A stretch of 64,000 bases of DNA from Priapulus caudatus. Its lineage: Eukaryota > Priapulida > Priapulimorpha > Priapulimorphida > Priapulidae. The DNA is taken from the NCBI RefSeq assembly GCF_000485595.1, contig NW_014577150.1, forward strand, positions 309,594-373,593. The letters run 5' to 3'. The first letter of the stretch is position 1; every line of letters starts with the position of its first letter. The notes under the pieces are model-generated. The model was not told the DNA's origin and ran no database searches. It saw only the letters and a program-made list of their open reading frames with translations. The position numbers and the translations under genes were made by a program. This document shows, piece by piece, positions 48,707 through 62,430 of this stretch.

Positions 48707-51700
48707 TCATGGCGGGGTGCTGACTTCTTCTGTGCTGTCATCCCTTGCTTCACCTTGTTCACTTCTTTGAGAGTCGCTTTCCCGCTATATATTTACGCAG
48801 CACGTTAATTATTAGAATCATTTCTTATAAGAAACACTTACCACATCAGGTCAGCTAGAAAAATAAAATAACACCTTTTGGGCTTCAATTATACAAAATT
48901 TTACGTTGATGATAGCCTAATCGAAGAATTGTAAGAATTCTTTTGCATTGTAGAAATGTTCCGCTCTTTCTCTAGTCTTTTATCCTACCTCTTCGTGTGC
49001 AATAACTTGCTCATTTGTGCTACACTCTTCATGCTGGTTTTCTGCAGCAGATGGTTCTTGTTCAGATTGCTGTTCTGTTTCTTCTGCAAACATTACATTT
49101 CTACAATGAGGATATGCACTACTGATTAGCTGCTGCCATAAGGTAATAATGGTTTTCCTATTATTATGAGTAATATACATAAAATATTATTTTACTAAAA
49201 ATTATGGGTCTATTTTTTTAAGCACGGCAATAAATGAGTAATATCTTTGCGTAAAATGAGTTAATGTTTCAAACAGTGAGTTAAGCATATTCACATCACA
49301 ATATAAACTTTTCCTGTCAACCCCACTAAAGAAAGAAAAGTGCATGGTAGTGTGGAAATACTTACCAGCAAGTCTTTCTTCATTTTCGGCTGATTGCTCT
49401 GTTGGGACTGGTGTAAGACACCGTTCTTCCTCCTGATCACAAGTTCCTCCTTCACCGGTGGGGCCTAAAAGCCATAGTTTAAAATAATTAATGTCTGTGG
49501 ATACACAACAACAATTTAATTTGAAGTTGTTTATGGTCTACGTTCATAAATGAGATTCGCAATATCAAGACTCATCAATATATTGATATACTCTTGATAA
49601 TATGCTATATATAACTGAATAAGATCCACTCCCTCTAGATAGGACTGGTATGTTACATATTTAACTCTCCCCATAAGAAACAATGTACCAATTTTTACAC
49701 GAGGAATAACTGAAACAATTCGGATAAGGTGCATTGCTCAATGACACAACAGCAGTGACAGAAAACTTCAATACGTTAACCTGGTATTCTGAGTATAGAT
49801 AACATGAAATTGTAACATGTATTATAAACATAATAGGGGTTTCTAACGGAATGAATGTGACTGCCATGCATAGAAGCGGAACCAATCTATTTCACTTCTT
49901 CATACACATCATTTTGTTCATGATAAATCATCTACAATGACTGTATTACATACAGAAAATCATGTCAAATAATTACATGCATGCCCGTGTAGTCAAAAGT
50001 AAAACACACACTTAAGACAGTAAACCATTTACAGCATTTAGTCTATCTTTCTATTAACATGGTCACGATGTAACTGAAAGATCACAACATTGCAAAGAAA
50101 GTTTTCTACAATTGACTAAGAGAAATGGAAGAAAGTGTTCTATGGAGGGACTCTATACGCCATATCATTGTTCTAAGTATGAAACACACAGAACATGAAT
50201 GGGGTTACTACACAGCCGAAAACAGCAGTTTTACCATTTCCTTCAATACTTTTCCAGTAGCTGTAAGAAAGTAAGCATTCTCAGCAAAGCGAGCATTATT
50301 AGCAAAGCAAGCATTGTTAGCAAAGCAAGTATTATTGGGTAAGCAAGTATTCTCAACACAGCAAGCAACCTCAACAGTGTTGCATGCTGTTTTCATCTAC
50401 ATGGGCAGGTTGAAGCATGAAGGTTGATTGTTATTATCAAGAGCGTATTAAGTATGCGTATACTTAATACGCTCTTGTTATTATTCATGTTTCATTGCAG
50501 ATCGGAGTGTTAGTAGGTGGTATAACAGCAGCAAGGACCGATACTTGGAATATTGGTTCCAGTATAGTTTCTTTAACTATAATACAATGGATACTGATGT
50601 GCACTGTACTTTAAAGCGAGGATTTCTCATGTTTTTACCAACCGTTTTCATAGTTTCTCAACTGTTCATAATCAGGAGTGAATAAAGTTTGTTTTTATTA
50701 ACTGCTGTCATAATTGTAGTTTAGAGAGTAATGAGGTGCACAACTGCACATAAGTAAAACTTTAACTGTGGAAATATATAGGTCACAAATAATGAACATC
50801 ATACATAATGATAAGTCATCTACAGTTAGCTAACCATGGTATTGGTTACAGGCATACTGCAAAACATTATGCTTATGATGACAGTTTACCTAGCTCATCT
50901 CCAAAGATCTGGTCAATGTGATCTGTAGCTTCATCGTCACAGCTACAGCCATGAACAGCATTCTTCACTGTGTCCTGACCATAGAGTGCTCGTAGCCTGA
51001 AGCAGGCAGATGAAAATACACCACCTATTCTTTTCTAGCAATGCAACGTGAATGGCAGGTTTAACCTAACGGTGACAATAAATGGGTAGTCAAATTATTG
51101 AATACAGTTGCCGAATCTGCTATACATCACTAAAACCACTTGAAACCGCACAAAACTATATAGTAGTTGATTTAAGCATTACGAGAAAATGATCGACAAA
51201 GTAATATACTGGTGGATAAAACCCAAAATCCTGGTTTGTATTTATAGCATATATGTAGATGTGTAAAGCTTGTTAATATCTTGTGGAGCATAATGAGATA
51301 TTATCACTTACCACTATTATACCTGTCAGTGTATGCAAGAGTGGTACTTACGATTCAGGAGCCTCCAACTTAGCTGTTGCTGGATCTGTTGGACCAATTA
51401 GTTCCCTCCATTCGTTCACAGCATCATCTTTCGTAAGCAACAGGAAGAGTGAAGGACCACTGCAGAATTGCAGCACTCGGTATATAAGTATTCTGATTAC
51501 CGTTAGCAAACAGCACTTTTTAAAATAATAATCAAGTACTTGCAGATGCATATATATCTGACTAGCATTTTGTGATAACTATTTGTACAGGAATTAATTC
51601 TGAACACGCTCAATGCAATTGTGAACTAGATATGCTCTCGGACATTCTTTAACACTGAGCAACAATCGCCATGAAATGATGCCGTGTACTCGAATACAAT

Positions 51701-54042
51701 GAACATATCTATTCTATAGAGTACATGCAGCTATGTTCACGCTAATATTTACCTCACTGTCAGACACTATTTGCAAACACAACAACAGGTACAACAAGGG
51801 TATTTACCTTGACATCAAATTGACAAGTTCACCATAAAATGGTGCTTCTTGGTGACACTTGTAAAATTTCTCAGCTTGCTCCGTGCTAAGGTGCATTTCC
51901 TTTTGATCCGTCACCTCAAACCCTGCCTCAGTTATCCTTGCCAGAATAGCATCTGAGCAGACATGAGCACAAGTGCATATTACCACATCCATGTGTATAG
52001 TGATGTGTGCTTTCTTCATTCACCAAATTATTGATTTGCATTTACAAACCACTATGGCAGTGTAATATAGTTTTACTAACAGACTAAGTGAATAAGGAGT
52101 GTCACAGATATAAACAAATTAATCAAAAAACCATCTACCTGCATACAAAGTGTTTAAATGTGATAAGATGAAGACTGGTATATAACACACCTTTATATAT
52201 AATAAAATACAGAGCACATGCATATGAAAACTTGTGTTTTGACTTGACTTGACACAATGACACATTTGGCATGGCTTGCAACATAATGTAGAGTATTGCC
52301 AGTGCTATCTGTAGTCTATTCTCTTGCATTAATGCACTACAAATATCCATGCAGTTTAAATTTAAACACAAGGTGTTTTGAAATCAGTAACTGAGTTTGT
52401 ATCACTCTGGCCCCCTGCCTACCTTTATATTCTTCAAGTGCATCTGGCCTAATAACAGCCAGTGTCTTTTTATCTGGATGTGTTGCACTTTCATCAGCTG
52501 GTTTATCAGATGAATAACGATCGAAGTCTGGGAAGAAGCATGCAACTTCTCTGTAACCCAAAAAATACTTCAAAACCATAGTAAACCACATTACCCTTTT
52601 ATAGTTCTTAGGGACCCTAAGTCATGCATAGTATGAAGCTAACGACGATGCTGCATGCTTGTAAATTCGTTCTCATCATTAATCGTTCTGCCTAAATTCT
52701 TATAAGAAAATAATATGTTGGATGAATCACTTGACAAATCTCCTTACACTATTCCTCTGCCCCAATGGATATAGGCTAATGATCTGTGATTTGAAAGACT
52801 ATTGCCTATCTTCATAAAGGTTTATGCTAACCAGATAGCATGTGCCTGTAGGGCCAAAATTGGCCTAATGGCTTTTCAGGACATCTTGGCTGCCAAAATT
52901 AGCCCAACTTCTTTTTGTTCAGTGTGCAAATGTTGTACTATAATTAATTGATACTATAGTACTGATGCCACAAATCTCAAACTTCTACATTGCACTAATA
53001 ACAATTAATATATACTCTACCTATTTGCACTTGCTATCGAATCACTTCCATGTAGACCATTAGTTATTTTATCAGTCCCATATTTTGCTCGCAAACTGAA
53101 AAATAAAATTACATAGTGACAACGAATGTCATACCTAATATTGTGAAACATGACAAACGTTTAATTGTCACTTTTAACATGTTAGTACATATAAATGTTT
53201 AAAGATGTCACAAAATATCTATGTATCTATAGATATTTTCCTAAACACATTGAATATTGGCTTCAAAACCTTACAATTTAGTTGAATTTTTATCACATAG
53301 CATAGAGTAAATCTACAACAATCGTATAAATAAAAAGTTACAGCAGCTATTCAGACAGCACAACAATTGCTATATAAAATGTTTGGAGAGAAGCATTAAC
53401 CAGAAGCATGAATGCAACAAACTATACCTATCACATGCTTCTTCTTTGGCAATACTAGAATCCATTGGTCCGATCATGTTTTGCCAAACATCAACAATGC
53501 CTTTCTCTGTCCCCATCTTGCAAAGAACCATGATTTGGCTATCTCCACTCATCAAGTACTTTACGATATCATCAAAATATTCCTGAAAAGGAGTATTGAT
53601 CTGTGAGCTTAGACACATGATCGAGCCAAATGCATTATATAGAATGTTTAGAATGTTAAAGGATGGAATGTATACTATATACATGATATATGCATTCTTG
53701 AAAGTAAAAACACTACGAATGTATAAGAGAAACACATAAACTACACATTTTTATAGGTGGTTAAAAGAATGCAACAAACAAATAGAAAATGTATAGATTA
53801 CCAGATGTGGGGATTGTTGAATAAGATGGTCGTAATAGAGAAAAGACTGATAAACCAGCAATGCAAGAAATATAGTTTGACATAAGTATAGGAAATAAAT
53901 ATTTTCATAAATTTGATTACATTTCATGATATATTTGTGCACAATTCACCTCATTTTGCAGACTGGGATACAACAGATTAACTTCCTCCTCACTTAGTAT
54001 TTTTCTTTGTGTTTCTAAAATCTTGATGCCAGCAGCAGCTAT
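48707..54042 (-). CDS. NME8: NME8/TXNDC3-type axonemal protein, C-terminal part (two NDK domains, acidic tail)
   Basis: Relatives (human NME8/TXNDC3, sea urchin outer-arm dynein IC1) have a thioredoxin domain followed by nucleoside-diphosphate-kinase domains and act in ciliary and sperm axonemes. Exons: 54042-53950, 53582-53428, 53095-53021, 52550-52423, 51952-51808, 51459-51352, 50996-50890, 49464-49366, 49083-48989 and 48784-48707. They sum to 1083 nt, 360 codons plus stop, phases consistent. Residues 1-116 are an NDK domain lacking its first strand, with intact NGLHGSDS (His98) and the linker ACFFPDF. Residues 135-260 are a second NDK domain: TLAVIRPD at 137-144, ILARITEAGFEV, IGPTDPATAKLEAPES and NAVHGCSC (His250; the usual GSDS is GCSC). 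Residues about 260-360 are Glu/Gln/Ser-rich and acidic, like the IC1 tail. No thioredoxin domain or start codon was found; upstream exons may lie beyond the 54842 gap or outside the window. The first acceptor (TATAG|ATAGC) is tentative. Confidence 0.88.
50263..50370 (+). repeat. 18-bp minisatellite in an NME8-like intron
   Basis: Six units of an 18-bp repeat based on TTAGCAAAGCAAGCATTA; the outer units are more divergent. It lies in the intron between the exons at 50996-50890 and 49464-49366. Confidence 0.88.
50438..50477. repeat. Perfect 18-bp inverted repeat (hairpin) with 4-base loop
   Basis: The arm CAAGAGCGTATTAAGTAT, the loop GCGT, then the exact reverse complement. It lies in the same intron as the 18-bp minisatellite and has no flanking T-run or gene context to suggest a terminator. 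Confidence 0.93.
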
Positions 54043-54736
54043 CTATATCACGATAAAAACTGCCAATAATTACAATATCATTACAAAAAAAAACATCACA
54101 ATGGTAATCTATTTCAAAGATTACCGTATTACGTGGCTTAAAGGACACATTTTATTCTCAGAAAATATCGCCAAAAGCTATCTTGTGCCCTGTTAGCTGT
54201 AGGCCAGTGTATCAGTCGAGACTATAAGCCTTGCAAAGTTGCATGCACACACATCTCCTAATCAATAAACTATTAGACTTCCCAACCTCCAACAAACCTA
54301 ATATTTTGCGAAAGTGGGCAGAGCATTGGAAAGGAGAGAAATTGAGAGATAACGAATGTGTTTACTCATTTTTACATAAAATTTATGAGCCAATATATTA
54401 ACAAGTGGCGTGTAGCAATCACTGTTGTTGTGCATAGTGCTACCTATTGGAAATCCCTAAATGCTAATACACGTGAGTAAAGTACGTGTAAATAGTAAGC
54501 AGGTGAAATCTTAGGAAACTGTTGCATAAGTTGCATGCAAGGTTAAAGTTATGAAAAGATCCACTACTATTTTTCCCTACGTTTTTTTGTTTAGCTATGG
54601 TAGGGTATATGATACACCTCAGAATTATACTATCCTTTAGTACTACTCGTAACTCCTTTACAATCCTCAGAATTATACCACCTCACCATTTATATTATTT
54701 ATAATAGGTGTCACAATGACTTCAACACTACTGTCA
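54043..54736. other. Upstream of the recognised NME8-like exons; no exon found
   Basis: An additional NME8 exon carrying the IKPD strand of the first NDK domain should lie upstream of 54042, but no plausible one is visible here on the minus strand. Confidence 0.45.
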
Positions 54737-54840
54737 ACAAGTGCCGCAGAGCGACAGTGCTCACCTGACGGCAGGTGTTCTGATGCTAAACTCACTGGCA
54801 AACGAATTAAGAGTACCCTCCCATCACCGCGTTCGCGCTC
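54737..54840 (+). repeat. Dispersed repeat (GTGCCGCAGAGCGACA family)
   Basis: AACAAGTGCCGCAGAGCGACA followed by AAACTCACTGGCAA and AGTACCCTCCC matches 21436-21550. It is cut by the 10-N gap at 54842-54851. Confidence 0.7.
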
Positions 54841-54841
54841 A

Positions 54842-54851
54842 NNNNNNNNNN
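54842..54851. other. Assembly gap (10 N)
   Basis: Ten unknown bases; the sequences on the two sides may not be truly adjacent. Confidence 1.
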
Positions 54852-55640
54852 TTATCATCATTCATATTAGTAGATAGCAGCGTAGAGCAAGTTAGACAGT
54901 GTAGTGTAGTATATAAGACTACAATGAATATACATTGAATAAGACATAACTGTTTTTTTTTTTTTAATTTAAGATACGTCTCGCTGGATGTGTAATCAAA
55001 AATGGTGTGGATTCCATGTAGAAAGGCTTGAGAAGAGCAGCTTTTCAAAAAGGGTTAATAGTTGGAACGGTGGGAGTGGACCTTCCTCAACATTTGCTTC
55101 GGGTGGTTATGTTGATTGCAAAAATATCGGTAGTCCATTCAATGCGGATCTCAAAAGGTTTGGTTCTGTGAAACCATAGCTGTACTGTAATTCATAAAAT
55201 CTCATAATGGTAACAACTTCTTACTATTCATTAAAATCGACGACACATAGACCGACCTACAATTGATCGCTACAGCGATAATGCCTCATACAATCATGTG
55301 TTTTTCATGCTTTTGATAAGATGTACTGTATTGCCAAATAATCAAAGGGCAAAAAAATACGTTGAGTGGCTTGCTGGGAAGGTCGTGTAACGCAGGGGAG
55401 TGCGAGAGCCCGTGCTCGTCTTTAGCTAGATAGTAGAGCTATCAGAACATAGAGATGTATTGTGTGTATATGATGAGATGATCCAATAATAATGGTAAGG
55501 CTACCGCAGTCGTTGTAAGCGAAACTAATTGATTACTAATCCGAGGTGTCAATGGTTGTTAAGATTTTTGCTTATATGGGACCAGATGTCTCAATCTTAG
55601 AGGGAGGAAAAGCTAGTAAACGTTCCACATGACAGGATCA
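54852..55640. other. Intergenic, no gene recognised
   Basis: Contains a T-run near 54952-54964 and short frames only. A 63-codon frame (54988-55179) is rich in Ser and Gly and matches nothing I recognise. Confidence 0.45.
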
Positions 55641-58600
55641 ATGCTCACCAACCCTTGCTTGAGAAGCACTTGTAAAGTGAGTAACAAAAAGAACGAAGAC
55701 GCAACACACCAGTCACACTCTACGCAGACGACGACAGAAACAAAAGGCACAAATCCAACGAGGCGACTCGAGAAAATTTTGTGGTTCCACACACACACCC
55801 ACATGCCCAGAACGCACATCGCCGCACTGCACCGCAAGCACACTGCACAGCCCACGAATGGGCACAGCCAAGCGCACAACAACAATACACTACAAGCAGC
55901 CAGCACTCAGACGACGGACACACACACACACAACCCACTCACACCACACACACACCACACACACAGAGCGCACCCACATAAACAAGCAAAAGACGTATGA
56001 CAGTAAAATTTATGATAAAGCATTGGCCACATATCACGCCAAAAGGTCATGTCGCGCGGTACGCACCAAAAGCCGCTGTCGTCCGAATCACACGCCTGAA
56101 AGATGTGACGGATCAAAGGACCCTGGCCGCCACACACCATCACCCACAAAAAGCACCGAATCACACGAGGGACAGTCAGCGGGCACCAAACGAAAACAAC
56201 AGGATACGAATTATGAAGTCAAACACGAAGATCTCATCTGGGCAAAGAAGAACATCGACGCCACCACACAAGCCATGCGATCTTATCAACATTAAACAAA
56301 AACTTGGCTCTATCATTAACCAGAGCCAGGAAGCGCCAGCAACGCGACGCCGGCTGGGCACGATAGCACAGAACGGACGACATACAGCACACATATTTGT
56401 AGTGTATGATAAACAGAGCTTATCAGAAGATTGAAAGCTACATGGAGGACGTACTAACTGACTCACCGCTAGACACCATAGGGGCTCTCATCTCGCGCGC
56501 TGCGCCAGAATCTACGACCAGGCGTGGCCCTGGTAAGAGGCATGGATGGGAGAGCTCCGTACAAAATCCACAGCTAAGAGTGCATGCAATGGGACAGAAT
56601 TCACGTAAACTCACGACACATGTTAGACAACCAGGCGAAGATTGGACCTCACTTCGAGGAGCGCTTCCCATCAAGCCATCTTGAGGTGTCGATGATGGGG
56701 AATGCGATGACTCAGTCCTACTAACAGTCTACTCCAGCGAGAGCCGAACATACAGACAACGACAAATTGGAGTTGTATACTCATGCTATAATCTGGTCTG
56801 AATATCAATGAACTATCTTCACACGCGATTCATCGTCCATCCGATCAACGCTTCGCTCAGAAATACAATTCTTTCATACAACACACATAGTCACGGGGAA
56901 CCTCACCCGAACCCAAAGACCGCCATACACAGGCAAAACGGGCCCCGAACGGAACAAAGAGGCATACAATGCTACCCAGCCGTACGCACAAGATTCACAA
57001 CCCGCGAGAGTCCGCCTGCGCGACGCCAAGGCGCCACGCTACGGAGGAAGGAAAGAAACAGCGACACATCCAGGAGCGGCGTTACAAAAAACAGCCGCAG
57101 ACGAACCAAACCAAACAGACCGGTCGGCCGGCGGAGCCCGCGGTAATCGCCATCCTCCTGGGCCGGGACGCGCGGCGTGCACGACGAGCCGTGACCACCG
57201 CTTGCTTCAAATGCGCCGCCAGACAAGGCAAGCTGCGGAGTAACAGGCAACCCGACGGACAGAAATAACAATTAGCTAACCATAAAAAAACGCCGACCTA
57301 GCGGCTCACCGCTGTCCGACGCTTTCCCCCAATCAGCCTGACCCATCTAAGCCCCGTCCGGCTACGCTACGACAACCACGGAAAAACGGACTCAAGGTAC
57401 ACTACCTAATTTCAGAAGGCTAAAATCCGCCAACCAAAGCACATTTCAAAAAAAATTACCTACCAACCTAAAGCTACACAGATTTACCAAAACAAGGCTT
57501 ATCGGTAGTGTAAAACATAATAAGACTTCGCCTTCTATTCTATTGCATGATTTCAGATCGCCATAATAGAGATATATAATCCATTGATAACGCCTGCACT
57601 ATGTCAGAGAGAAACAAATGACAATACACACACGAAGATCCGCATCAACCAACCACTGAAGCACACACATTAATTTGTACATATAGCTAACTTATGTGTA
57701 CCGCCTACAACCCTATGCGCACTATTTCTCACGAAGCAGAAACGTCACTTTCTCGACGCACGTATAGTAAGAAAACAGTCAGTAACTTGTGCTATCGAAT
57801 GTAGTACGAGATTACCGCCGGGGTGACTTATCTCGATGGAAGCTGCCTGTAGTTAGATATGTATTTTATATATTATTGGTTTCAGCTACTTAAACGGCAA
57901 GGTAGTAACCCAGACATGATTACCTCTGCATAACGTCTTCAGTCTATCATTCGACACGAACAATTTAAAGTGTGTGTCTAGCTCACACCTTTATTGTCAC
58001 CACCTACATGAGAACGCAGAAGCGCCTATTCAACAAATAAGAATAGACAACTGTTTGGATGCGCGCGATCGCAACTACGTTCTTATGAGGAAGCGAGTGA
58101 ATGCGCGGTCACGAACCGCAATCGGCCAAGAACCCCCCAATTCTAGGTCGCGGCGATAGAGCGAGAAGCGCGGATCGCGCCCCTTAAATGAAGCCTTGAT
58201 TGTATAATATAACTACCTCGTCTGTCATGATTTGTTTCAGTCATCACTCAATGGCAACTGCCAGCCAATCACCGCACAGCCCGCACACGATCAACCCTGA
58301 TGCTAGTCGCTGAATCTATCACCACCTCAAGTAATATCAGTTCTAGAAGCTTGTGTTTTTAGAATTTATATATACTTTTCAAGATTAGTTGAATAACGCG
58401 AGTGGCCAGACCCCAATACGAACGCTGAAACAATAATCACCTAAAGTAAGCACCAGCACCAACGAAACCCACGCTCCACTCTCTTCGGCCTCATCCAGAC
58501 ACTTAACAAATCGGCGACAATAGCGCACAAGTTATAAACGTGGAAACGAAACGCTCAATAACCAAACCCGACGAGAGTAGCAACTATCGCGCGCATGAAC

Positions 58601-59520
58601 GCGACTCCGTCAGGTGGGATCAAGGCGAAATAAGACAAGATAGCACAGATTATATACCGGGCAAGCTCCCAGCTGTGACAGCTCTGCAAGATCACCCGCT
58701 ATAAGAATTAAATATAACGGTGCGACTTCAACGAACCAACAATAAACATAGTAACTTAAACTATTGTTTAACACTAGAGGACCCCACATCATGCATAATA
58801 CATCTGTGTCATTCATCGAGCAGTACAATCATAACTCATAACGAACCAAGTACCTCAAACGTAGTACCAAACATCTATAAAGGGAAAAGAAAATGTTAAA
58901 GGCACAAACATATTTGGGGCACCCTGGGATCCAGAGGCTGGTAACAGCAATTTACCACCTCACGATAATCACAGCGCCTCATCCTAAATTTTAAAACCAA
59001 TGCCTCGTTACCGAATCCTCGATTCAAATAAAATACTGCAAAAGGCAGAACTCAGTAAAACAAGTGAAGCATTTTCACACACTAAAAAAATAATGTAGTG
59101 GACCTGCATCACGGCTGGATTAAAACACACCGCGGGCTCGAAGCCGTGCCAATGACGGCCGGCACCATAACCCACATATCGGGGGCTTCGCCAATTCTGT
59201 CTGGTAGATAGTCTACTAACAATATAATAATAATAAAAAAAAGCAATCATAATAGTACTAATAAGATCGGTCAAACCGGTAAACGAGTGGCGATTAACGA
59301 ACAAAGCAAAAGTCATGAACGATGAGGATCGGCCCGCTGCCACTTCCAAGAACAGCAACACGTGGGGTGATCAACGCCGCCCTAATCAACCAGCCAGGCA
59401 TGGCGCAATCATCGGCGAGCGGACAACACCAACGCACAGTAGGATCTCACGGGGCCTACAACACCTGTATTTGACGCACACCATTTAACTTTTATTAACT
59501 AATTTAATAATATCAAGTAG
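55641..59520. other. A+C-rich segment without recognisable genes
   Basis: The plus strand is poor in T, most strongly at 55.7-57.5 kb: the 60-base lines at 56101 and 57061 contain only about 5 and 3 T. CA-rich tracts occur at 55786-55975. Frames of up to 145 codons exist on the plus strand (for example 55858-56295 and 55997-56434), but they overlap each other, are low-complexity and show no domain; the base skew removes stop codons and can explain them. It could be a decayed retroelement or a foreign or poorly assembled segment. The bias weakens after about 57.9 kb. Confidence 0.5.
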
Positions 59521-61189
59521 GGACTAGGTAGTAAAATGTGCAAAAAAGGTTGTGTGCTCCTACTATATATGTAGTCTACCACACGCATGGCATGCACACG
59601 CACGCAAGACATGTACATGCACCACCCACAATGCGCGCATAAACACATAATTTATACACACATGAAGAACACGCACATATGCAGGCATAGCTATTCCCAT
59701 ATTGACCTTCCTATCATGAGAGAATTCATAAAATAAGGTTAGTTCAGTTAGCGCTGTTTTAAGTCTCATGCAGAAGTTCAAAGGATAGTATATACTAGCA
59801 TGACACGAAAAAGTTTAAAACACTCCTTCGTTCAAAGCTCTATACATAGTGCAACCCTTTTTAAGGATAGTTTTAGGCAACATTTTAGACCGGATTTTCT
59901 CATTTTAGACTTATTTCCGATGGCTAACACTAATGTGGCCACAGCCCTCTGTATATGCTCATTTTCTCATGAGTAACGTACATGAACTTCGAGGCGGTGT
60001 TTGATTGCCTTCGCGTGCACGTGTATGAGCACGCAGCTGTATGTCAGATGACGTCAGAGACATGATACGACCAGCTTTTCATGATATTCCTAAGCAGTTC
60101 TTCAGGCATCACCCTCCGGACGGCTGTCATCTGCCAGTGATAGTTGAAATTGGCCTGCGCGACACCGAAATGAGCGCCGTTCCTTGCTTACACACCTGCA
60201 TTTAGGCAGCGCAGACATATCGGACCGGGCCGTTTTGCATCAAGCTGCCGTGTAACCTCGGAATTTGCTCACATTTTCTCGAAGGTGCATGGAACAATAT
60301 ACCAATTTTTAGTGGGTGTCCGTAACGACCTGGAGTTTTTTTTTTAGGGCCAAGATCAATTCTGACCTCGACACCAGATACATCGTATTGATTAATTATG
60401 AAAATTTGTATTAACCAGATTCTCAGACAGAGGCAGAAGAAGCAAGTGTACCAGACAGGTAAAACCTGTAGTATTATTATGGGTCAGTGACTCATTAAAA
60501 AAGTGAGCGAAAATTTGAACGTAACATTTATTTTGGCATTATGTTACATGGCTCCATTTCAGTAATAACTTAAGAGTAAACTGGCATATACAATGCCGAT
60601 TAAAATATTTAGTGTATAAATTAACATTTATTTTATAGCTTCATGACGCAGAATTACTTAATATTCGCAATGTATAGATTTTTTTGAGCACCGAGTAATT
60701 TCCTAACTACAGTAATATTATTCTTCTAAGAATCAACAAAAGAAGAAGATGACACTAGCTATTAATAGAAGAATGTGCTTAATGAATGAAAACGTACACA
60801 GACATTTAGATGAGGTATGAAAATAAATTCCTTGCTAAAATCCTCGATGTTGGACTTATACAAAGTGCCACGTTTCGATCTATATAGGCTAAGTTTTGTT
60901 AGTTAGCAATCTAATGTTTAAATGTTGGGCTTAATGGTGTTTTGTATGTTTGTATGTGGAAGGCATGACAAACTTAAGGAGTACAGTTTTAGCTTCTACT
61001 GAACATAGTCAGAGTGCAGCTTGTAACATCGGCATGAAGCGTGCTTCGTGTCGTAGAAGGCGTCCGGCGTGGCGTGCGTCGCTGCACAGTGGGCACAAAT
61101 CTAAGGGGCTCGACGTACGGTACGACTATTCGGCGTGGGGTAATCGAAAACTAGAGTTGGGATGTCGAATAGCTGCGGGTCAAAGGTCC
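59521..61189. other. Intergenic, no gene recognised
   Basis: Ordinary AT-rich sequence with short frames. A 90-codon frame at 60950-61222 runs into the repeat at 61190 and is probably not a gene. Confidence 0.45.
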
Positions 61190-61640
61190 AGAGGTGTAAA
61201 AGAAGGGGAAAAGTCCTCTTAACTAAGGTATAGGGAGGAAATGCAGAATTGGCGGCAGGCAGAATCTAAAGGCTCGACTAGCTTGTGATAGTCGGTGTAG
61301 TAGCATATGGTAGGAAAAGCGCATACTCGTGGCCGAATATGGAGTCACAGGTCAAAGGTCAATGGGGGCACAGAGCAGATTTTGACATTTTTATGAGGAC
61401 ATGGTCTGACGGAGCGATTGAGGAAAAACTTTTTGTTTCAGGGTGACCTAGACCATCTTTTTATGGCTTATTGAAAGGACCATGAATGTACTTTTCCGCT
61501 GACATGGCGAAGAGTAAGGTGATCGAATAACCGCTTTTGACCCTCAAGAGAAGGCTTAACATGATTGTTGACTGTAACAAGAGACTGAACTGCTTTTTGT
61601 TTCCTATGTGGATGTGAGGCTAACAGTTGCACAGTTCAAT
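61190..61640 (-). repeat. Inverted copy of the 4.4-5.0 kb dispersed repeat, with perfect DR1 motif
   Basis: Reverse complement of parts of 4440-4890: GGGAGGAAATGCAGAATT at about 61225, GGTCACAGGTCAAAGGTCA-type sequence at about 61346-61360, GGCTTATTGAAAGGACCATG at about 61467. AGGTCAAAGGTCA is an exact nuclear-receptor DR1 direct repeat. Confidence 0.65.
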
Positions 61641-62280
61641 TGCAAAGGCAAATGTTCGTTGAGGCCAGGTTTACGCTCCTTAAATCATCTATTTTAAAAG
61701 CAGCGCGTGCTGTATTAGCACATGTAATTGGACCTCATGCTCGCGTGGTAGGCAGCCCATTACGCTATGCAATGGGGGTGACGCTTGGCCTATTCTAATC
61801 ATAATTATTGCCTGGCAACGCTCAATGCAGATGTGTTAACTCACGCTGAGGCGAAATCTGCGCCTGCTGAAATATACATGGGATTTTCAGCAACTGCAAG
61901 GAGTGAGTTATCACGCACGAAGGATGATGCATCTTTGAATTATTGATGACACTCTGCAGCGCGCCATCGGCTCGGCGCAACTGCTTTTGGCTATTTATAG
62001 AGCCCCTCCACTGGCCCTCCCGCCCACACTCTCCGCCATCACGACCACTACCTCGCGCTTCGAGCGCATATCCATGATAACATATGTTAATATAGCGAAC
62101 GTCATCTAAAGTTAACAGGGCTGTATCTTTATTGACTCGGTACTACGTATAGGCTAAAGCTATGTTATCATAGATTTTAGATCTGTATTCGTAGTATCAC
62201 TAAGATATATGCCTCTGAGCGGCGGGCGGTGATGGAGGGGACTCTTCATTTCGTTTGGGCCAGTGAGTTTTTAGCATCAG
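61641..62280. other. Intergenic, no gene recognised
   Basis: No domain, exon or repeat structure stands out. Confidence 0.45.
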
Positions 62281-62281
62281 A

Positions 62282-62430
62282 GACTTAGGATTAGGGTTAG
62301 GGTTAGGGTTAGGTTTAGGGCTAGAGTTAGGGTTTTTGTTAGGTTTAGGATTAGGGTTAGGGTTAGGGTTAGGTTTAGGGCTAGAGTTAGGGTTTTTGTT
62401 AGGTTTAGGGTTAGGGTTAGAGTTAGGGTT
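62282..62430 (+). repeat. Degenerate TTAGGG block with 60-bp higher-order unit
   Basis: TTAGGG and variants (TTTAGGG, CTAGAGTTAGGG, TTTTTGTTAGG) are arranged in a unit of about 60 bp present twice and a partial third time. Unlike 3067-3350 it lacks the AGGGTCTATGTCC terminal repeats, so it has a different origin. Long frames through it on both strands are repeat artefacts. Confidence 0.9.
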